Below are positions 53,758 to 63,950 of a stretch of DNA of 64,000 bases, piece by piece. Each line of letters begins with the position of its first letter. Within the stretch, counting starts at the first letter, position 1. Made by a program: the position numbers and the translations under genes. The notes under the pieces are model-generated. The model did not search any database. It worked only from the letters and a program-made list of their open reading frames with translations, and was not told where the DNA came from. The stretch is from Proluteimonas flavola (GTDB taxonomy: Bacteria > Pseudomonadota > Gammaproteobacteria > Xanthomonadales > Xanthomonadaceae), in NCBI RefSeq assembly GCF_021191705.1, contig NZ_JAIWPU010000003.1, positions 1 through 64,000 of the forward strand, read 5' to 3'.

Positions 53758-56634
53758 TCACCAGCTGAAGCCGGCGCCGCCCATCACGCTCTTCTCGCCG
53801 CCGGAGATCGCACCGCCGAAGGAAACACTGGCGCGCTCGCCGATCGCGCGCTGGTAGCCGACCGCGAGGGCCTCCTCGCCGCCCTGCGCGCCCACGCCGA
53901 CGCCGAGCCGGTTGCGGCCCGGCAGGCCGGCGGTGTTCATCGCCATGCCGGCATAGGCGCCGCTCATCGCCGCCATGCGGTCGAAGCGGCGGTCCACGCG
54001 CTCGAAGCGTTCGTCGACCTCGCGGCGCAGGCCATCGAAGCTGTCGCTCAAGGCGGTGAACTTCGCGTCCGTATAGCGGTTGGCCGTGGTCACCGCCTGC
54101 GTCGCCGTGGTGTCGGCGTAGGCCCTGGCCTCGGCGACCCCGGCGTTGAGCTGGGCCACGTTGGCCGCATCGGTGTCCGCCGTGCCCGCCGCCACGTTCG
54201 CGATCTGGCGCTCGTTGCCCGCGCTGCCCACCGACACCGTGTCCGCGCGGTCCGCCACCGAACCCTGGCCCAGCGCCACCGCGCCTTCGGCCGTCACCGA
54301 CGCGCCCTGGCCCAGCGCCGTGCCCGAGGCCGCGCTGACGCTTGCGCCCTCGCCCACCGCCACCGCATTGGTCGCCGCCGCGGTGATCGTGCTGTTGGCC
54401 CCCACCGCCGTACTGCCATCGGCACCGACCTTGGCATTGCCGCCGATCGCGGTGTCGTCGGGACCATGCGCATAGGCATCGCCGCCCACCGCCACGCCGT
54501 TGGCGCCGTTGGCCGCCGCGCCGGCGCCGATCGCCACCGCGTTGGTGCCCTCGCCGACACTCGACGCCTGGTCGCCGCCGACGCTGACCCCCTCGTCGCC
54601 GCTGCCGCCCTGGCTGGCGAGCTGGTCGATGCGGGTGTCGAGGCGGCCGATCTGCGCATCCAGCGCCCCCAGTGCGTCGCCGACGCTGAAGTAGGTGCCG
54701 CCCTGGATCGCGTAGGCCGGGGCCGACAGCGTGCCGAACGCGGTCACCGCCGCGCCGCCGCCGAGCGCATCGGCGGTCGCCTGCAGGCCGGCGTGCAGCT
54801 GGCCGCCGTTGACCGCCTGCCGGCTGTCGGTGCCCACCGCACCCGCGGCGACGTTGTCCAGCACCGTGCCGTCCGCGCCGCCGAGCGTGGCCGTGGCCTT
54901 GCCGGCGTCGTCGTAGGCGATCGCGTTCGCCGCCACCCCGGCGACGTCGCCGATGCGCGAGTCGAGGTCGTCGACCCGGCCCTCGACCACGCCCACCCGG
55001 GTATTGGTCTCGAACAGTTGGCTGCCGTTGACCGCCTCCATGCTGTCGGCCGAGACCTCGCCGGCGGCGACATTGCCGATCACCGTGCCGTCGGCGCCGG
55101 CCAGGGTCAGCGCCGCCTTGTCCGCGCCGTCGTAGACCACCGCGTTCGCGCCGAGCTCGCCCAGCTCGCCGGCCACCGCGTCGAGCTGGGCCAGGTTGAC
55201 CGCGTCGGTGGCCTCGGTGCCCGCGGCGAGGTTAGTGATCTGGCGGGTCTGGCCGGTGGTGGCGTTGCCGATGGAGACCACGTCGTCGCGGTCGGCGAAG
55301 GAATCGGCGCCCAGCGCCACGCTGTTGACGCCGAGGAAGCTGCCGCTCTCCCACCAGTTCTCCGGGGCCACATACAGGCCCACGCGCGCGTTGTGGCCGA
55401 TCGCCGTGCCGCCGCTGACGCCACCCACGTAGGTGCCGGCACCGAGCGCGGTCGCCTGATGGCCCAGGTAATGCGTCTGCGCGCTGGCACCGATCACCAC
55501 GCTGTTCTGTGCGCTGGCGGCGGTGTTCCGGCCGATGGCGATGTTGCCGTCGTGGCTGGTCCGCGCCAGGTAGCCGATCGCAAGCGTGTAGTCGCCGTGC
55601 GTGATCGCATTGCGGCCGACGGCGATGGAATCGTCGCCGTAGGAGTAGGCGGTCGCGCCCAGCGACACCGAACGCAGTCCGTAGGCCTGCGCGCCGGCGC
55701 CCACCGCGGTGGAACTCTGGCCGTTGGCCTCGGTCTTCACGTAGCTGCCGCCGATCGAGTACATGCCGCCGACCGCGACCGCTTCCGCAGCCGTCGCGCG
55801 CGTCTCCACGCCGATCGCCATCGAGGCGATCCCGGTGGCCCGCGCCTGCACGCCGTAGGCGGTGCTGTAATCGGCCTCCGCCAGCGAGATCGCCCCCATC
55901 GCCGTGCTCTGCTCTCCCAGCGCGCGCGCGTACAGGCCGGTGGACGTCGCCAGCACGCCGGTCGCCTGGGCGCTGGCGCCGATCGCCGTCGCGCCGGTGC
56001 CGCTGGCAACCGTCGCGTCGCCACCGAGAAACTCGATCGTCTCGCCGAAGAAATCGACCAGCCGGAACAGCGGGTCGCCGTTGGCATCGACCGCCTTGCC
56101 GCCGATCGCGACCGTGCCGTCGGCGACGGCCGCGGCGGCGTTGCCGAACGCGGCGGCGTTGCTGCCGAACGCGCTCGCGCCGTAGCCGACCGCGGTGCCG
56201 TAGTCGCCGAGCACCGTCGCGCCGGCGCCGAATGCCGAGGTGCCGTAGCCGATCGCATTGCTCGCCTCGCCGGCCGCGGTCGCGTACGCGCCCTCGGCCC
56301 AGGCGCCGATGTCGTCCTCGCCGGTCTCGCTGCCGGTGGCCTGGAACCAGGCCGCGGCATCGACCGCGGCCGGGATGGCACCGGCCTCGGTCTCCTGCAC
56401 GATCTCTTCCGCTTCCGCCGCGTCCGTCTCCGCGGCGTCCGCCTGCACCGCCGGCGCGGGAACGTCCGCACCCTCCAGGGCCGCGGCATCGAACGCCAGC
56501 ACGCCGAAGGCGGCCATGGCCAGCACCGGGAACGCGCGCCTGCGCGCCGCCCGGGATGTCCCGCTCGCCAGTTCCGACGCAACCACCACCTGTCCCAGCG
56601 CACGATTCCAGAGCTTGCAATAGATCCTGTTCAC
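53758..56634 (-). CDS. Trimeric autotransporter adhesin (YadA-like)
   Basis: 958 residues from a GTG start. The N-terminus NRIYCKLWNRALGQVVVASE is an extended signal-peptide region typical of trimeric autotransporters. The passenger has many head repeats of the AxGxxA type (about 100-430), then neck motifs such as ITNLAAGTEATDAVNLAQL and NVAAGTADTDAANVAQL, with a second head-repeat cluster and coiled-coil stalk (about 460-880). The last 75 residues are the YadA anchor (MSGAYAGMAMNTAGLPGRN ... FGGAISGGEKS). It should form surface fibres for adhesion or autoaggregation. Confidence 0.94.
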   Translation of the reverse strand: MNRIYCKLWNRALGQVVVASELASGTSRAARRRAFPVLAMAAFGVLAFDAAALEGADVPAPAVQADAAETDAAEAEEIVQETEAGAIPAAVDAAAWFQATGSETGEDDIGAWAEGAYATAAGEASNAIGYGTSAFGAGATVLGDYGTAVGYGASAFGSNAAAFGNAAAAVADGTVAIGGKAVDANGDPLFRLVDFFGETIEFLGGDATVASGTGATAIGASAQATGVLATSTGLYARALGEQSTAMGAISLAEADYSTAYGVQARATGIASMAIGVETRATAAEAVAVGGMYSIGGSYVKTEANGQSSTAVGAGAQAYGLRSVSLGATAYSYGDDSIAVGRNAITHGDYTLAIGYLARTSHDGNIAIGRNTAASAQNSVVIGASAQTHYLGHQATALGAGTYVGGVSGGTAIGHNARVGLYVAPENWWESGSFLGVNSVALGADSFADRDDVVSIGNATTGQTRQITNLAAGTEATDAVNLAQLDAVAGELGELGANAVVYDGADKAALTLAGADGTVIGNVAAGEVSADSMEAVNGSQLFETNTRVGVVEGRVDDLDSRIGDVAGVAANAIAYDDAGKATATLGGADGTVLDNVAAGAVGTDSRQAVNGGQLHAGLQATADALGGGAAVTAFGTLSAPAYAIQGGTYFSVGDALGALDAQIGRLDTRIDQLASQGGSGDEGVSVGGDQASSVGEGTNAVAIGAGAAANGANGVAVGGDAYAHGPDDTAIGGNAKVGADGSTAVGANSTITAAATNAVAVGEGASVSAASGTALGQGASVTAEGAVALGQGSVADRADTVSVGSAGNERQIANVAAGTADTDAANVAQLNAGVAEARAYADTTATQAVTTANRYTDAKFTALSDSFDGLRREVDERFERVDRRFDRMAAMSGAYAGMAMNTAGLPGRNRLGVGVGAQGGEEALAVGYQRAIGERASVSFGGAISGGEKSVMGGAGFSW

Positions 56635-56773
56635 ACGTCCCCCAGCATTGCGGATTGTTGGAAACCGCCGATGTCCGGACACCCGGTCGGCGCACCGTGA
56701 AGCCCGATGATGAGCATGGCGAGGCGCCGATGTCACTCACACAAGTGGTTGAAAAAGAACAATATTTCGCAAG

Positions 56774-56821
56774 CTCACGCATCATGTGAGTTTGGGCGTA
56801 CGCTATCGATGGCGTACGCCC
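56774..56821. promoter_or_regulatory. Inverted repeats between adhesin and sensor kinase genes
   Basis: A perfect palindrome GGGCGTACGC (56794-56803) - 8 bp - GCGTACGCCC (56812-56821) lies 29 bp before the kinase ATG. A smaller one, CTCAC-N7-GTGAG (56774-56790), adjoins it. The 216-bp divergent region is clearly A+T-richer (near 56745-56770) than its surroundings and should hold both promoters. The palindrome is a candidate operator for the response regulator encoded at 58241-58975. Confidence 0.5.
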
Positions 56822-56849
56822 CGCCCGTGTCGTTCCGATCCCATTTCCG

Positions 56850-58256
56850 ATGTTCCGATCGTTCCATCGCTGGCTCGAGACGGCGCCAGTCACCGACCCG
56901 GTCGACCGGCGCAATGCGCCGTTCCTGCAACTGCTGCTGGTCGCGGTGGGCACGGTCGCGCTGCTCAACACCCTGTTGTGCCTGCTGGCGATCGGCTTCT
57001 TCGACTGGGCCCTGCCGCCCGGCGCCGGCTTCGCGCTGGCCGGGGCCACGCTGATCGGCGCGGCATCGTGGGCAAGCCTGTGGCAGATCCGCCAGGGACG
57101 GCTGCGCGTGGCGGTCCACCTGTTCGTCGCCGCCCTGCTGATCGGCATGACGATCGGCTATTCGTACATCAGCGTGCGCGAACTGGTGGCCGATCCGATC
57201 CCCCTGCTCGCGCTGGTGACGGTCGGGCTGGTCCTGGGGCATCGCTCGCTGTGGCGCGCCCTCGGACTGATCTGCCTGCTGTGCATCGCGGTCGCGGTTT
57301 CGGAACTGGTCCGCACCGCGGACGATCCAGCGATCTCCCCGGTCGGCATCGCCGGGACGGCGCTGGCGGTCATGGGCTCCTACCTGCTGATCACCCTGCT
57401 GCTCGATCGCACCATCGCGGCGCTGCGCGAGACCCTGGCCGAGTCCGAGCAGCGCCGGCGCGAACTGGAACGGGTCAACGCCCAGCTCCGGCAGGAAATG
57501 GCCGAGCGCGAACGCGCCCAGGAACGGCTGATCCATGCGCAGAAGATGGAAGTGGTCGGCCGGCTGGCCTCCGGCGTCGCGCACGACTTCGACAACATCA
57601 TCAACGTGATCTCCGGTTATGCGAAACGACGCGAGCAGCTGGCCGACCGCGGTACCGGCGCGCTGGTCGAGGCCATGGGCGGCATCGAGACGGCGTCGCG
57701 GCGGGCGCTGGCGATCAGCCGGAAACTGCTGAACTTCAGCCGCGCGCCGGTCAGCAGGCCGGAGGCGTTCGACCTGGGCGAGGCCTTGCGCGAGCTGCAG
57801 CCGATGGTGCGCCAGCTGTTCAGGGCGGGCGTGCGCATCGACGTGCATGCCGGCGACGAAGCGCTGGTGGTCCACATGGACCGCGACCAGCTGGAACTGA
57901 TGGTCCTCAACATCGCCGCGAACGCCCGCGACGCACTCGGCCCGAGCGGCCGCTTTTCCATCGACTGCAGCCGCGACACGGCCGGGGATGCCGTCCTGGT
58001 CCGGCTGCGCGACGACGGCAGCGGCATTCCCGCCTCGGTACTGCCGCACATCTTCGAGCCGTTCTACACCACCAAGCCGGTCGGACAGGGCACCGGGCTC
58101 GGGCTGTCGGTCGTGCGCGACATGGTCGCCGCCGCCGGCGGCCACATCGGCGTGCAGAGCCGGGAGGGCGAGGGCACCTGCTTCAGCATCCGCCTGCCGC
58201 TGCTGGCGGCTGTCCCCGAAGCGGCCGCCGTCTCCGGGATTCAGATCGCCAGCTGA
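56850..58256 (+). CDS. Membrane sensor histidine kinase (six-TM sensor)
   Basis: 468 residues. Six hydrophobic segments (about 25-190) form an integral membrane sensor without a large periplasmic domain. A coiled-coil linker (about 195-230, [22 protein letters not shown]) leads to the kinase. The phosphoacceptor is H245 in GVAHDFDN, and the ATPase domain has NIAANARDA (N box), DDGSGIP (G1), FEPFYTTKP (F box) and GTGLGLSVV (G2). The last 16 bp overlap the convergent regulator gene. Confidence 0.9.
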   Translation: MFRSFHRWLETAPVTDPVDRRNAPFLQLLLVAVGTVALLNTLLCLLAIGFFDWALPPGAGFALAGATLIGAASWASLWQIRQGRLRVAVHLFVAALLIGMTIGYSYISVRELVADPIPLLALVTVGLVLGHRSLWRALGLICLLCIAVAVSELVRTADDPAISPVGIAGTALAVMGSYLLITLLLDRTIAALRETLAESEQRRRELERVNAQLRQEMAERERAQERLIHAQKMEVVGRLASGVAHDFDNIINVISGYAKRREQLADRGTGALVEAMGGIETASRRALAISRKLLNFSRAPVSRPEAFDLGEALRELQPMVRQLFRAGVRIDVHAGDEALVVHMDRDQLELMVLNIAANARDALGPSGRFSIDCSRDTAGDAVLVRLRDDGSGIPASVLPHIFEPFYTTKPVGQGTGLGLSVVRDMVAAAGGHIGVQSREGEGTCFSIRLPLLAAVPEAAAVSGIQIAS

Positions 58257-58975
58257 TAACCGACGCCGCGGCGCGCCTGCAGCGGCAGTGCACCGCCATC
58301 GCCCGCGATGCCGGCCGCCTTGCGGCGCAGGCGGTGGACCAGCATCTCCAGCCGGTGCGGATCGAACTGGCTGACGTCCTCGACCAGCGCCGCGATCAGC
58401 GCTTCGCGGGGCACCGGCCGGCCGCGCTCGGCATCGAGCCGCTTCATCACGCTGCGCTCCGATGCGGTCAGTGCGGCGACCCGGCCGTCGGGCGCAACCA
58501 GGCACCAGCCATCGGATTCCACGCGCCATCTCCCGGTTTCCGACATCGGCACCGACGGCGGCGCCCGGCCGCTGCCGAGCCGCTTGGCCAGATTGCGCAG
58601 CGTCAACGCCAGCACCTCGATGTCCACCGGCTTGCGCAGGAACGCGTCCGCGCCGCTGCTCAATGCCTGGACCTCGTCCTCGCGCGCCCGGTTCGCGGTC
58701 AGCATGACCGTGCCCAGGTGCGGAAAGAGCCTGTGCAGATACTCGATCACGCTCAATCCGCTTTCGTCCGGCAGGCCGATGTCCAGCACCGCCAGATCGA
58801 ACGCCTGCTCGAGCATCGTCCGGTACAGCGCGCCGGCACTGCCCAGACCGATCACGTCGAAACCGAAATCCCGCAGGCCCGGCAACAGGATGCCCTCGCG
58901 AAGATCGTCGTCGTCCTCGAGGACGACGACACGCAACCGCGGACTGGAGGGGGCGGACGAACGGCGGGTCGACAC
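58241..58975 (-). CDS. OmpR-like response regulator, convergent to the kinase
   Basis: 244 residues from a GTG start. The receiver has LEDDDD (20-24), phosphoacceptor D65 ([13 protein letters not shown]), a Thr in MLTANRA and Lys in FLRKPVD. The C-terminal winged helix (about 155-244) with [15 protein letters not shown] and [10 protein letters not shown] binds DNA. It is probably the partner of the kinase despite being convergent. Its 3' end overlaps the kinase 3' end by 16 bp, so antisense coupling is possible. Confidence 0.9.
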   Translation of the reverse strand: MSTRRSSAPSSPRLRVVVLEDDDDLREGILLPGLRDFGFDVIGLGSAGALYRTMLEQAFDLAVLDIGLPDESGLSVIEYLHRLFPHLGTVMLTANRAREDEVQALSSGADAFLRKPVDIEVLALTLRNLAKRLGSGRAPPSVPMSETGRWRVESDGWCLVAPDGRVAALTASERSVMKRLDAERGRPVPREALIAALVEDVSQFDPHRLEMLVHRLRRKAAGIAGDGGALPLQARRGVGYQLAI

Positions 58976-59070
58976 GACGGCAGTTCGTTGGCAGGTGGCG
59001 GCCAAGCATACAGCCTGGACGCCGGACGACGCGGACACGGTGTGTCGCGTCGCCGGCGACCGGACCGGCC

Positions 59071-61365
59071 TCAACCGGCCGGCAGGTCGTCGACCTCCGC
59101 ACGCAGGATCCGCGCAGCCGCCACCATCGCCTCCAGCGCGGCCCGCGTCTCCTGCCAGCCGCGGGTCTTGAGCCCGCAGTCCGGGTTGACCCACAGCTGC
59201 CCGACCGGGATCAGCGCCGCGGCCCGGCGCAGCAGCCCGACCATCTCGTCGACGCTCGGCACGCGCGGCGAGTGGATGTCGTAGACGCCGGGGCCGATGC
59301 CGTTGGGATAGCGGAAGCGCACGAAGGCATCCAGCAGTTCCATGCGCGAGCGCGAGGTCTCGATCGAGATCACGTCGGCGTCCATCGCGGCGACGGCCTC
59401 GATGATGTCGTTGAACTCCGAGTAGCACATGTGGGTGTGGATCTGGGTCGTGTCGGCGACGCCCGAGGCGCTGATGCGGAAGGCCTCGACCGCCCAATCG
59501 AGGTACGCGGCCCAGTCGGCGCGGCGCAGCGGCAGGCCTTCGCGCAGTGCGGGCTCGTCGATCTGGATCACGCCGATGCCGACCGCCTCGAGGTCGGTCA
59601 CCTCGTCGCGCAGCGCGAGCGCGATCTGCCGGCAGGTGTCGGCGCGCGGCTGGTCGTCGCGCACGAACGACCACTGCAGGATGGTCACCGGGCCGGTCAG
59701 CATGCCCTTCATCGGCCGGTCGGTCAGCGACTGCGCGTAGGTCGACCAGCGCACCGTCATCGGCGCGGGCCGCGCGACATCGCCCCAGATCAGCGGCGGC
59801 TTCACGCAGCGCGAGCCGTAGCTCTGCACCCAGCCGAACTTGGTGAAGGCGAAGCCGTCGAGTTGCTCGCCGAAGTACTCGACCATGTCGTTGCGCTCGA
59901 ATTCGCCATGCACCAGCACGTCGAGCCCCAGCGCTTCCTGCTCGCGCACGCAGCGCGCGGTCTCGGCGGCGATGAAGGCGTCGTAGCCGGCGTCCGTGAG
60001 CGTGCCGGACTTGTGGGCGGCGCGCGCTTCGCGCACCGCGAGCGTCTGCGGGAACGAGCCGATCGTCGTCGTCGGGAACGCGGGCAGCGGACGCAAAGCG
60101 TCCTGCGCGATGCGGCGCTTTGCGAAGCCGGAAAGACGCTGCGCATCGGCAGGCCGGACCGCCTGCAGGCGCGCAGCGACTTCGGCGCGATGCACGCGCC
60201 TGGACTGGCGACGTGCATCGATCGCGGCGCGCGCCTCGGCCAGGCGGGGTCCGGCCGCATCGGCATCGTGCAGCGCGTCGGCCAGCAGGCGCAGTTCGCC
60301 GAGCTTCTGCGCCGCGAACGCGAGCCAGCCGCGCAACTCGGGATCGAGCGCCTTCTCCTGCTTCAGATCCACCGGCACGTGCAGCAGCGAGCACGAAGGC
60401 GCGAGCTGCACCGCATCGGCGCCGCGGGCTTCGACGGCGTAACGCGCGAGCACCAGTGCGTCGTCCAGCCGCGTGCGCCAGATGTTGCGGCCATCGACCA
60501 GACCCAGCGACAGCGTGCGACCGGGCGGCAGTGCGCGCAGCACGGCGTCGAGCTGCTCGCGTCCGCGCACCAGATCCACATGCAGGCCGTCGACCGGCAG
60601 CGATGCGGCGAGTTCGAGGCTGTCGTCGAGTGCGCCGAAGTAGGTCGCCAGCAGCAGCTTCGGCCGGGCGCTGCCGGCGAACGCGGCGTAGGCGCGACGG
60701 TAGGCCTCGCGCGTGGTGTCGTCGAGATCGAGCACCAGAACCGGCTCGTCGATCTGCACCCAGGCTGCGCCCGCGTCATGGAGCTTGCGCAGCAGTTCGG
60801 CATACACCGGCAGCAGGCGGTCGAGCAGTGCGAAACGGTCGCTGCCGTCGGTGGTCTTCGACAGCCACAGCAGGGTGACCGGACCGATCAGCACCGGTCG
60901 CGTCTCGATGCCGGCGGCCCTGGCTTCCAGGTATTCGCGCACCGGCTTGTCGTCGCGCAGCGCGAAGGCCTGGTCGGCGTGGAGCTCGGGGACGATGTAG
61001 TGGTAGTTGGTGTCGAACCACTTGGTCATCTCCAGCGCATGCAGGTCGATGCCATCGCGCTGATGGCCGCGTGCGAGCGCGAAGTAGCCGGCCAGCGGAT
61101 CGGCATCGGCCAGCGCGCGGTAGCGCCCGGGAATGGCATCGACGCAGAACGCGGCGTCGAGCACCTGGTCGTAGAGCGAGAAGTCGTTGCTGGGCGGCAG
61201 GTCGACGCCCGCCTCGCGTTGCAGGGTCCAGTGCCGCAGCCGCAGTTCGCGCGCAGTGGCCTGCAAGGTGGCGGCATCGCCGCCGCGCCAGTGCGCCTCG
61301 ACCGCGCGCTTGAGTTCGCGGCGTGCGCCGATGCGGGGAAAACCGAGATTGCCGATCTGTGTCAT
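59071..61365 (-). CDS. metE: Cobalamin-independent methionine synthase
   Basis: 764 residues, the normal MetE length, with N- and C-terminal barrels. Start [21 protein letters not shown] is typical. The zinc site is in [12 protein letters not shown] and [10 protein letters not shown], and the folate/homocysteine region in [10 protein letters not shown] and [15 protein letters not shown]. It transfers a methyl group from 5-methyltetrahydropteroyl-triglutamate to homocysteine. A cobalamin riboswitch lies in its 218-bp leader. Confidence 0.97.
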   Translation of the reverse strand: MTQIGNLGFPRIGARRELKRAVEAHWRGGDAATLQATARELRLRHWTLQREAGVDLPPSNDFSLYDQVLDAAFCVDAIPGRYRALADADPLAGYFALARGHQRDGIDLHALEMTKWFDTNYHYIVPELHADQAFALRDDKPVREYLEARAAGIETRPVLIGPVTLLWLSKTTDGSDRFALLDRLLPVYAELLRKLHDAGAAWVQIDEPVLVLDLDDTTREAYRRAYAAFAGSARPKLLLATYFGALDDSLELAASLPVDGLHVDLVRGREQLDAVLRALPPGRTLSLGLVDGRNIWRTRLDDALVLARYAVEARGADAVQLAPSCSLLHVPVDLKQEKALDPELRGWLAFAAQKLGELRLLADALHDADAAGPRLAEARAAIDARRQSRRVHRAEVAARLQAVRPADAQRLSGFAKRRIAQDALRPLPAFPTTTIGSFPQTLAVREARAAHKSGTLTDAGYDAFIAAETARCVREQEALGLDVLVHGEFERNDMVEYFGEQLDGFAFTKFGWVQSYGSRCVKPPLIWGDVARPAPMTVRWSTYAQSLTDRPMKGMLTGPVTILQWSFVRDDQPRADTCRQIALALRDEVTDLEAVGIGVIQIDEPALREGLPLRRADWAAYLDWAVEAFRISASGVADTTQIHTHMCYSEFNDIIEAVAAMDADVISIETSRSRMELLDAFVRFRYPNGIGPGVYDIHSPRVPSVDEMVGLLRRAAALIPVGQLWVNPDCGLKTRGWQETRAALEAMVAAARILRAEVDDLPAG

Positions 61366-61582
61366 CTGTAGTGCGCCTCAATGCGATGGATGCTTGAGGA
61401 ACGAAGGACCGCGCGCCGCGGCGCATGCGCGCCACGGACAGTGCAGGCGACCTTCGCCCCCTCGGGCGAACCGGGCCTGCGCGCGGACATGCGGGATCGA
61501 CCACCAGATGCGTGGCACGACACCGATCACCTCCCCGCGGAGGTCCAGGTCGAACGTCCGCACGGTCATGCGCGGACGGCCA

Positions 61583-61785
61583 GGGCAGGTCTTCGGGCTC
61601 ATGGACGGGCCACATGCGTGGCGGGCCTACTGTCCGTCGCTTCCCGGCCCATGCGGGCGCCAGTGCGATGACGGGGGTCGTTTCCAATTACCGCTGCGGG
61701 GCAGCGCCGGAATTGCCGCGAAGGGCGCGACGCACCGGCTTCCCTTTTAATCCATCGCCATATCTTGATACAGAGATGGAACCAA
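61583..61785 (-). ncRNA. Cobalamin riboswitch upstream of metE
   Basis: On the minus strand the blocks appear in order: GGTTCC at 61783, GATTAAAAGGGAAGCCGGTG (near 61745), CGGCGCTGCCCCGCAGCGG (61709-61691), TAATTGGAAACGA, GCACTGG, GGGAAG, and ATGAGCCCGAAGACCTGCCC (61602-61583). The same blocks occur upstream of nrdA. Cobalamin should repress metE when the B12-dependent MetH can replace it. The 218-bp stretch from 61366 to 61582 is the remaining leader with a GC-rich fold near 61410-61440 and no gene. Confidence 0.94.
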
Positions 61786-61795
61786 GGCGGCGCCG

Positions 61796-61824
61796 ACGTT
61801 ACGCCGCTCGCGGGCGGGCGTCAA
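61796..61824 (-). promoter_or_regulatory. metE promoter
   Basis: On the minus strand, TTGACG (61824-61819), a 17-bp spacer and TAACGT (61801-61796) form a good sigma-70 promoter. Transcription would start near 61789, immediately before the riboswitch. Confidence 0.7.
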
Positions 61825-61916
61825 TCGGATGCGAGCATGCGGAACCGTGTGCGTACTCGACCATCGGCTGCGGAGCATGCCAACGCCGCGCCGGTCGGCT
61901 GCAACGGCAGGCGCCG

Positions 61917-62105
61917 TCAGCGTTCGCCCGGATGCCGCGCGTGCCATGCCTTGAGCTGCTCGCGGTAGTACTGCAGCTCTTCGGAATAGGTGTCGTGCAC
62001 GCAGACCGCGCAGCCGCTGTCGCAGCAGTCGCCGGGCAGCGGCGGTTCGGGCGGCTGCGGGCGCGGGTCGGGGGTGGGGACGCCGGGAGCGGGCCGGTTC
62101 GACAC
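61917..62105 (-). CDS. Small OXLD1-like (oxidoreductase-like domain) protein
   Basis: 62 residues from a GTG two bases after the acid phosphatase stop. A Pro-rich start (PTPDPRPQPPEPPLPGD) leads to CCDSGCAVCVHDTYSEELQYY, the conserved four-cysteine pattern of the oxidoreductase-like domain family. The cysteines may bind metal. Function is unknown in bacteria. The spacing implies co-transcription with the phosphatase and transaldolase genes. Confidence 0.75.
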   Translation of the reverse strand: MSNRPAPGVPTPDPRPQPPEPPLPGDCCDSGCAVCVHDTYSEELQYYREQLKAWHARHPGER

Positions 62106-62107
62106 GG

Positions 62108-62974
62108 TCAGTCGCGTGCGTCCGCGGCCGGGATCGGCGACTGCCGCAGGCCGATGGTTTCGGTATCGCAATGCGACGGCGTTGCACCGGCCGCGCGCTG
62201 CGCGGCGATCTCGTCGCGTGCGGCGTCGAGGTCGGCGCGGAAGTCCGGCGACGCCTGCAGGCGTGCGAAGGTCGCCGCGCCGACGCGCTCGCCTTCGACG
62301 ATGTCGCTGTGCCAGTGCACGTTGCAGACCAGCCGGCTCTCGCCGAGCGCGCGGCCGCGCTGCAGCAGCGCATCGCTGCGCTCGGGCGCGAGTTCGACCA
62401 GCGCCAGCGTCCACGCCCAGCCGATCGCCGTATGGCCCGACGGATACGAGGCGCTGTGCGTCAGCCGCGGCACGTCTTCGGGCGTGCACACCGGCGCGGC
62501 GTTGCGCGCGAACGGACGTCCACGCTGCCAGTGGTCTTTCGCCGCGCGGCCGGCATTCGACGCATCGGCAAGGCTGCGCCGCAGCAGCCGCACGAGATGC
62601 GGCGTGCGCGCGGCGCTGATCTCGACCCCGAGCGCGCAGGCGAACAGGGGTTCGGCCGCCGGGAAGCTCAGATCGGCATCGACCGTGGCCTGACGCCAGC
62701 GCGCGGTGCCGTGCAGCGCGAGGCTGCGCACGGCGAGCGCATCATCATGCGCCTGCGCTGCCGAACCCGGTGCGGGCGGTGCAGGCAACAGTGCGCGGCT
62801 GTCGAACGCGGGCGCGTCGAGATACCCGATCGTCACGCCCGGCCGGCTTTCCGGCACGACCACGGCCGCGCCTGGCGCGGGCGCCTGGCGCGCGGGCAGC
62901 GCGCAGGCGACCAGCAGCGGCAGCAGCGCCCCGCACGCAGCGATGCGCACGCCGTCCCGCACACGCGGGCGCAT
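62108..62974 (-). CDS. Class A non-specific acid phosphatase (PAP2 superfamily)
   Basis: 288 residues with a lipobox-like signal (LLPLLVACALP). The PAP2 signature is complete: KDHWQRGRP, YPSGHT, and SRLVCNVHWHSD with the nucleophilic His. It should hydrolyse phosphomonoesters in the periplasm. It is separated from transaldolase by a single base and from the OXLD1-like gene by 2 bp. Confidence 0.92.
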   Translation of the reverse strand: MRPRVRDGVRIAACGALLPLLVACALPARQAPAPGAAVVVPESRPGVTIGYLDAPAFDSRALLPAPPAPGSAAQAHDDALAVRSLALHGTARWRQATVDADLSFPAAEPLFACALGVEISAARTPHLVRLLRRSLADASNAGRAAKDHWQRGRPFARNAAPVCTPEDVPRLTHSASYPSGHTAIGWAWTLALVELAPERSDALLQRGRALGESRLVCNVHWHSDIVEGERVGAATFARLQASPDFRADLDAARDEIAAQRAAGATPSHCDTETIGLRQSPIPAADARD

Positions 62975-62975
62975 G

Positions 62976-63950
62976 TCAGCGGGCCTGCAGGCGCTGGGCG
63001 ATGGTCGCCCGCAGTGCGTCCAGATCCCTGGCGAACGCGGCGATGCCGCCCTGCAGCTTCTCGGTCGCCATCGGATCGGCGGCGAGGTCGGCGGCGTAGC
63101 GCGCGGCGTCGACCGGCGGCGCGATCTCGCCCTCGTCGTCGCCGGCCTTGAGCTTGCGCGGCAGTTCGCCGTGCGCGGCAGCGAGCTCGTCCAGCAGGTC
63201 CGGCGAGATCGTCAGGCGGTCGCAACCGGCCAGCGCTTCGATCTGCGCGGTCGAGCGGAACGACGCGCCCATGACCACGGTCGGCGAGCCGCGACGCTTG
63301 AATTCGGCATAGACATCGCGCACGAAGCGCACGCCCGGATCGTCGTCGATCGTCGCCGGCACCTCGCCGCGCGCGACGTGCCAGTCGAGGATGCGGCCGA
63401 CGAACGGCGAGATCAGGAACACGCCCGCTTCCGCGCAGGCGATCGCCTGGGTGCGGTTGAAGATCAGCGTCAGGTTGCAGTCGATGTCCTCGCGCTGCAG
63501 TTCCCTGGCCGCGCGGATGCCTTCCCAGGTCGCGGCGATCTTGATCAGCACGCGCTCGCGCGAGACGCCGGCGTCCTGGTACATCTCGATGAACTGCCGT
63601 GCCTTGGCGATCGTCGCCTCGGTGTCGAACGACAGGTCGGCATCGACTTCGGTCGAGATGCGGCCCGGCACCAGCGCGGCGAGCTTGCGGCCGACACCGA
63701 CCGTCAGGCGATCGACGACGGTGCGCGCGATCGTGTCGATGTCGCCATCGAGATCCGCGGCGCGCTCGAGCTCGCGCTCGACGAGATCGGCGTAGATCGG
63801 CAGGTCCAGCGCCTTGCGCACCAGCGTCGGGTTGGTCGTGCAGTCGACCGGCTTCAGGCGCGCGATGGCCTCGGCGTCGCCGGTGTCGGCGACGACCACG
63901 GAGAGCTCGCGCAGCTGTTCGAGTTTGGACGCGGATGATGCAGCGGACAT
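62976..63950 (-). CDS. tal: Transaldolase
   Basis: 324 residues. [11 protein letters not shown] near the N-terminus holds the conserved catalytic-region residues. The Schiff-base Lys is in [11 protein letters not shown], followed by [11 protein letters not shown] and [11 protein letters not shown]. The ATG at 63950 follows CGAGGTGTCC; a GTG 6 bases upstream is possible. It works in the non-oxidative pentose phosphate pathway. A promoter is expected beyond 63950, mostly outside the window. Confidence 0.95.
   Translation of the reverse strand: MSAASSASKLEQLRELSVVVADTGDAEAIARLKPVDCTTNPTLVRKALDLPIYADLVERELERAADLDGDIDTIARTVVDRLTVGVGRKLAALVPGRISTEVDADLSFDTEATIAKARQFIEMYQDAGVSRERVLIKIAATWEGIRAARELQREDIDCNLTLIFNRTQAIACAEAGVFLISPFVGRILDWHVARGEVPATIDDDPGVRFVRDVYAEFKRRGSPTVVMGASFRSTAQIEALAGCDRLTISPDLLDELAAAHGELPRKLKAGDDEGEIAPPVDAARYAADLAADPMATEKLQGGIAAFARDLDALRATIAQRLQAR

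Noticed and set aside
53692-56700. A 1002-codon plus-strand frame opposite the adhesin
   Set aside because: It mirrors the repetitive head and stalk codons of the adhesin and lacks any recognisable domain.
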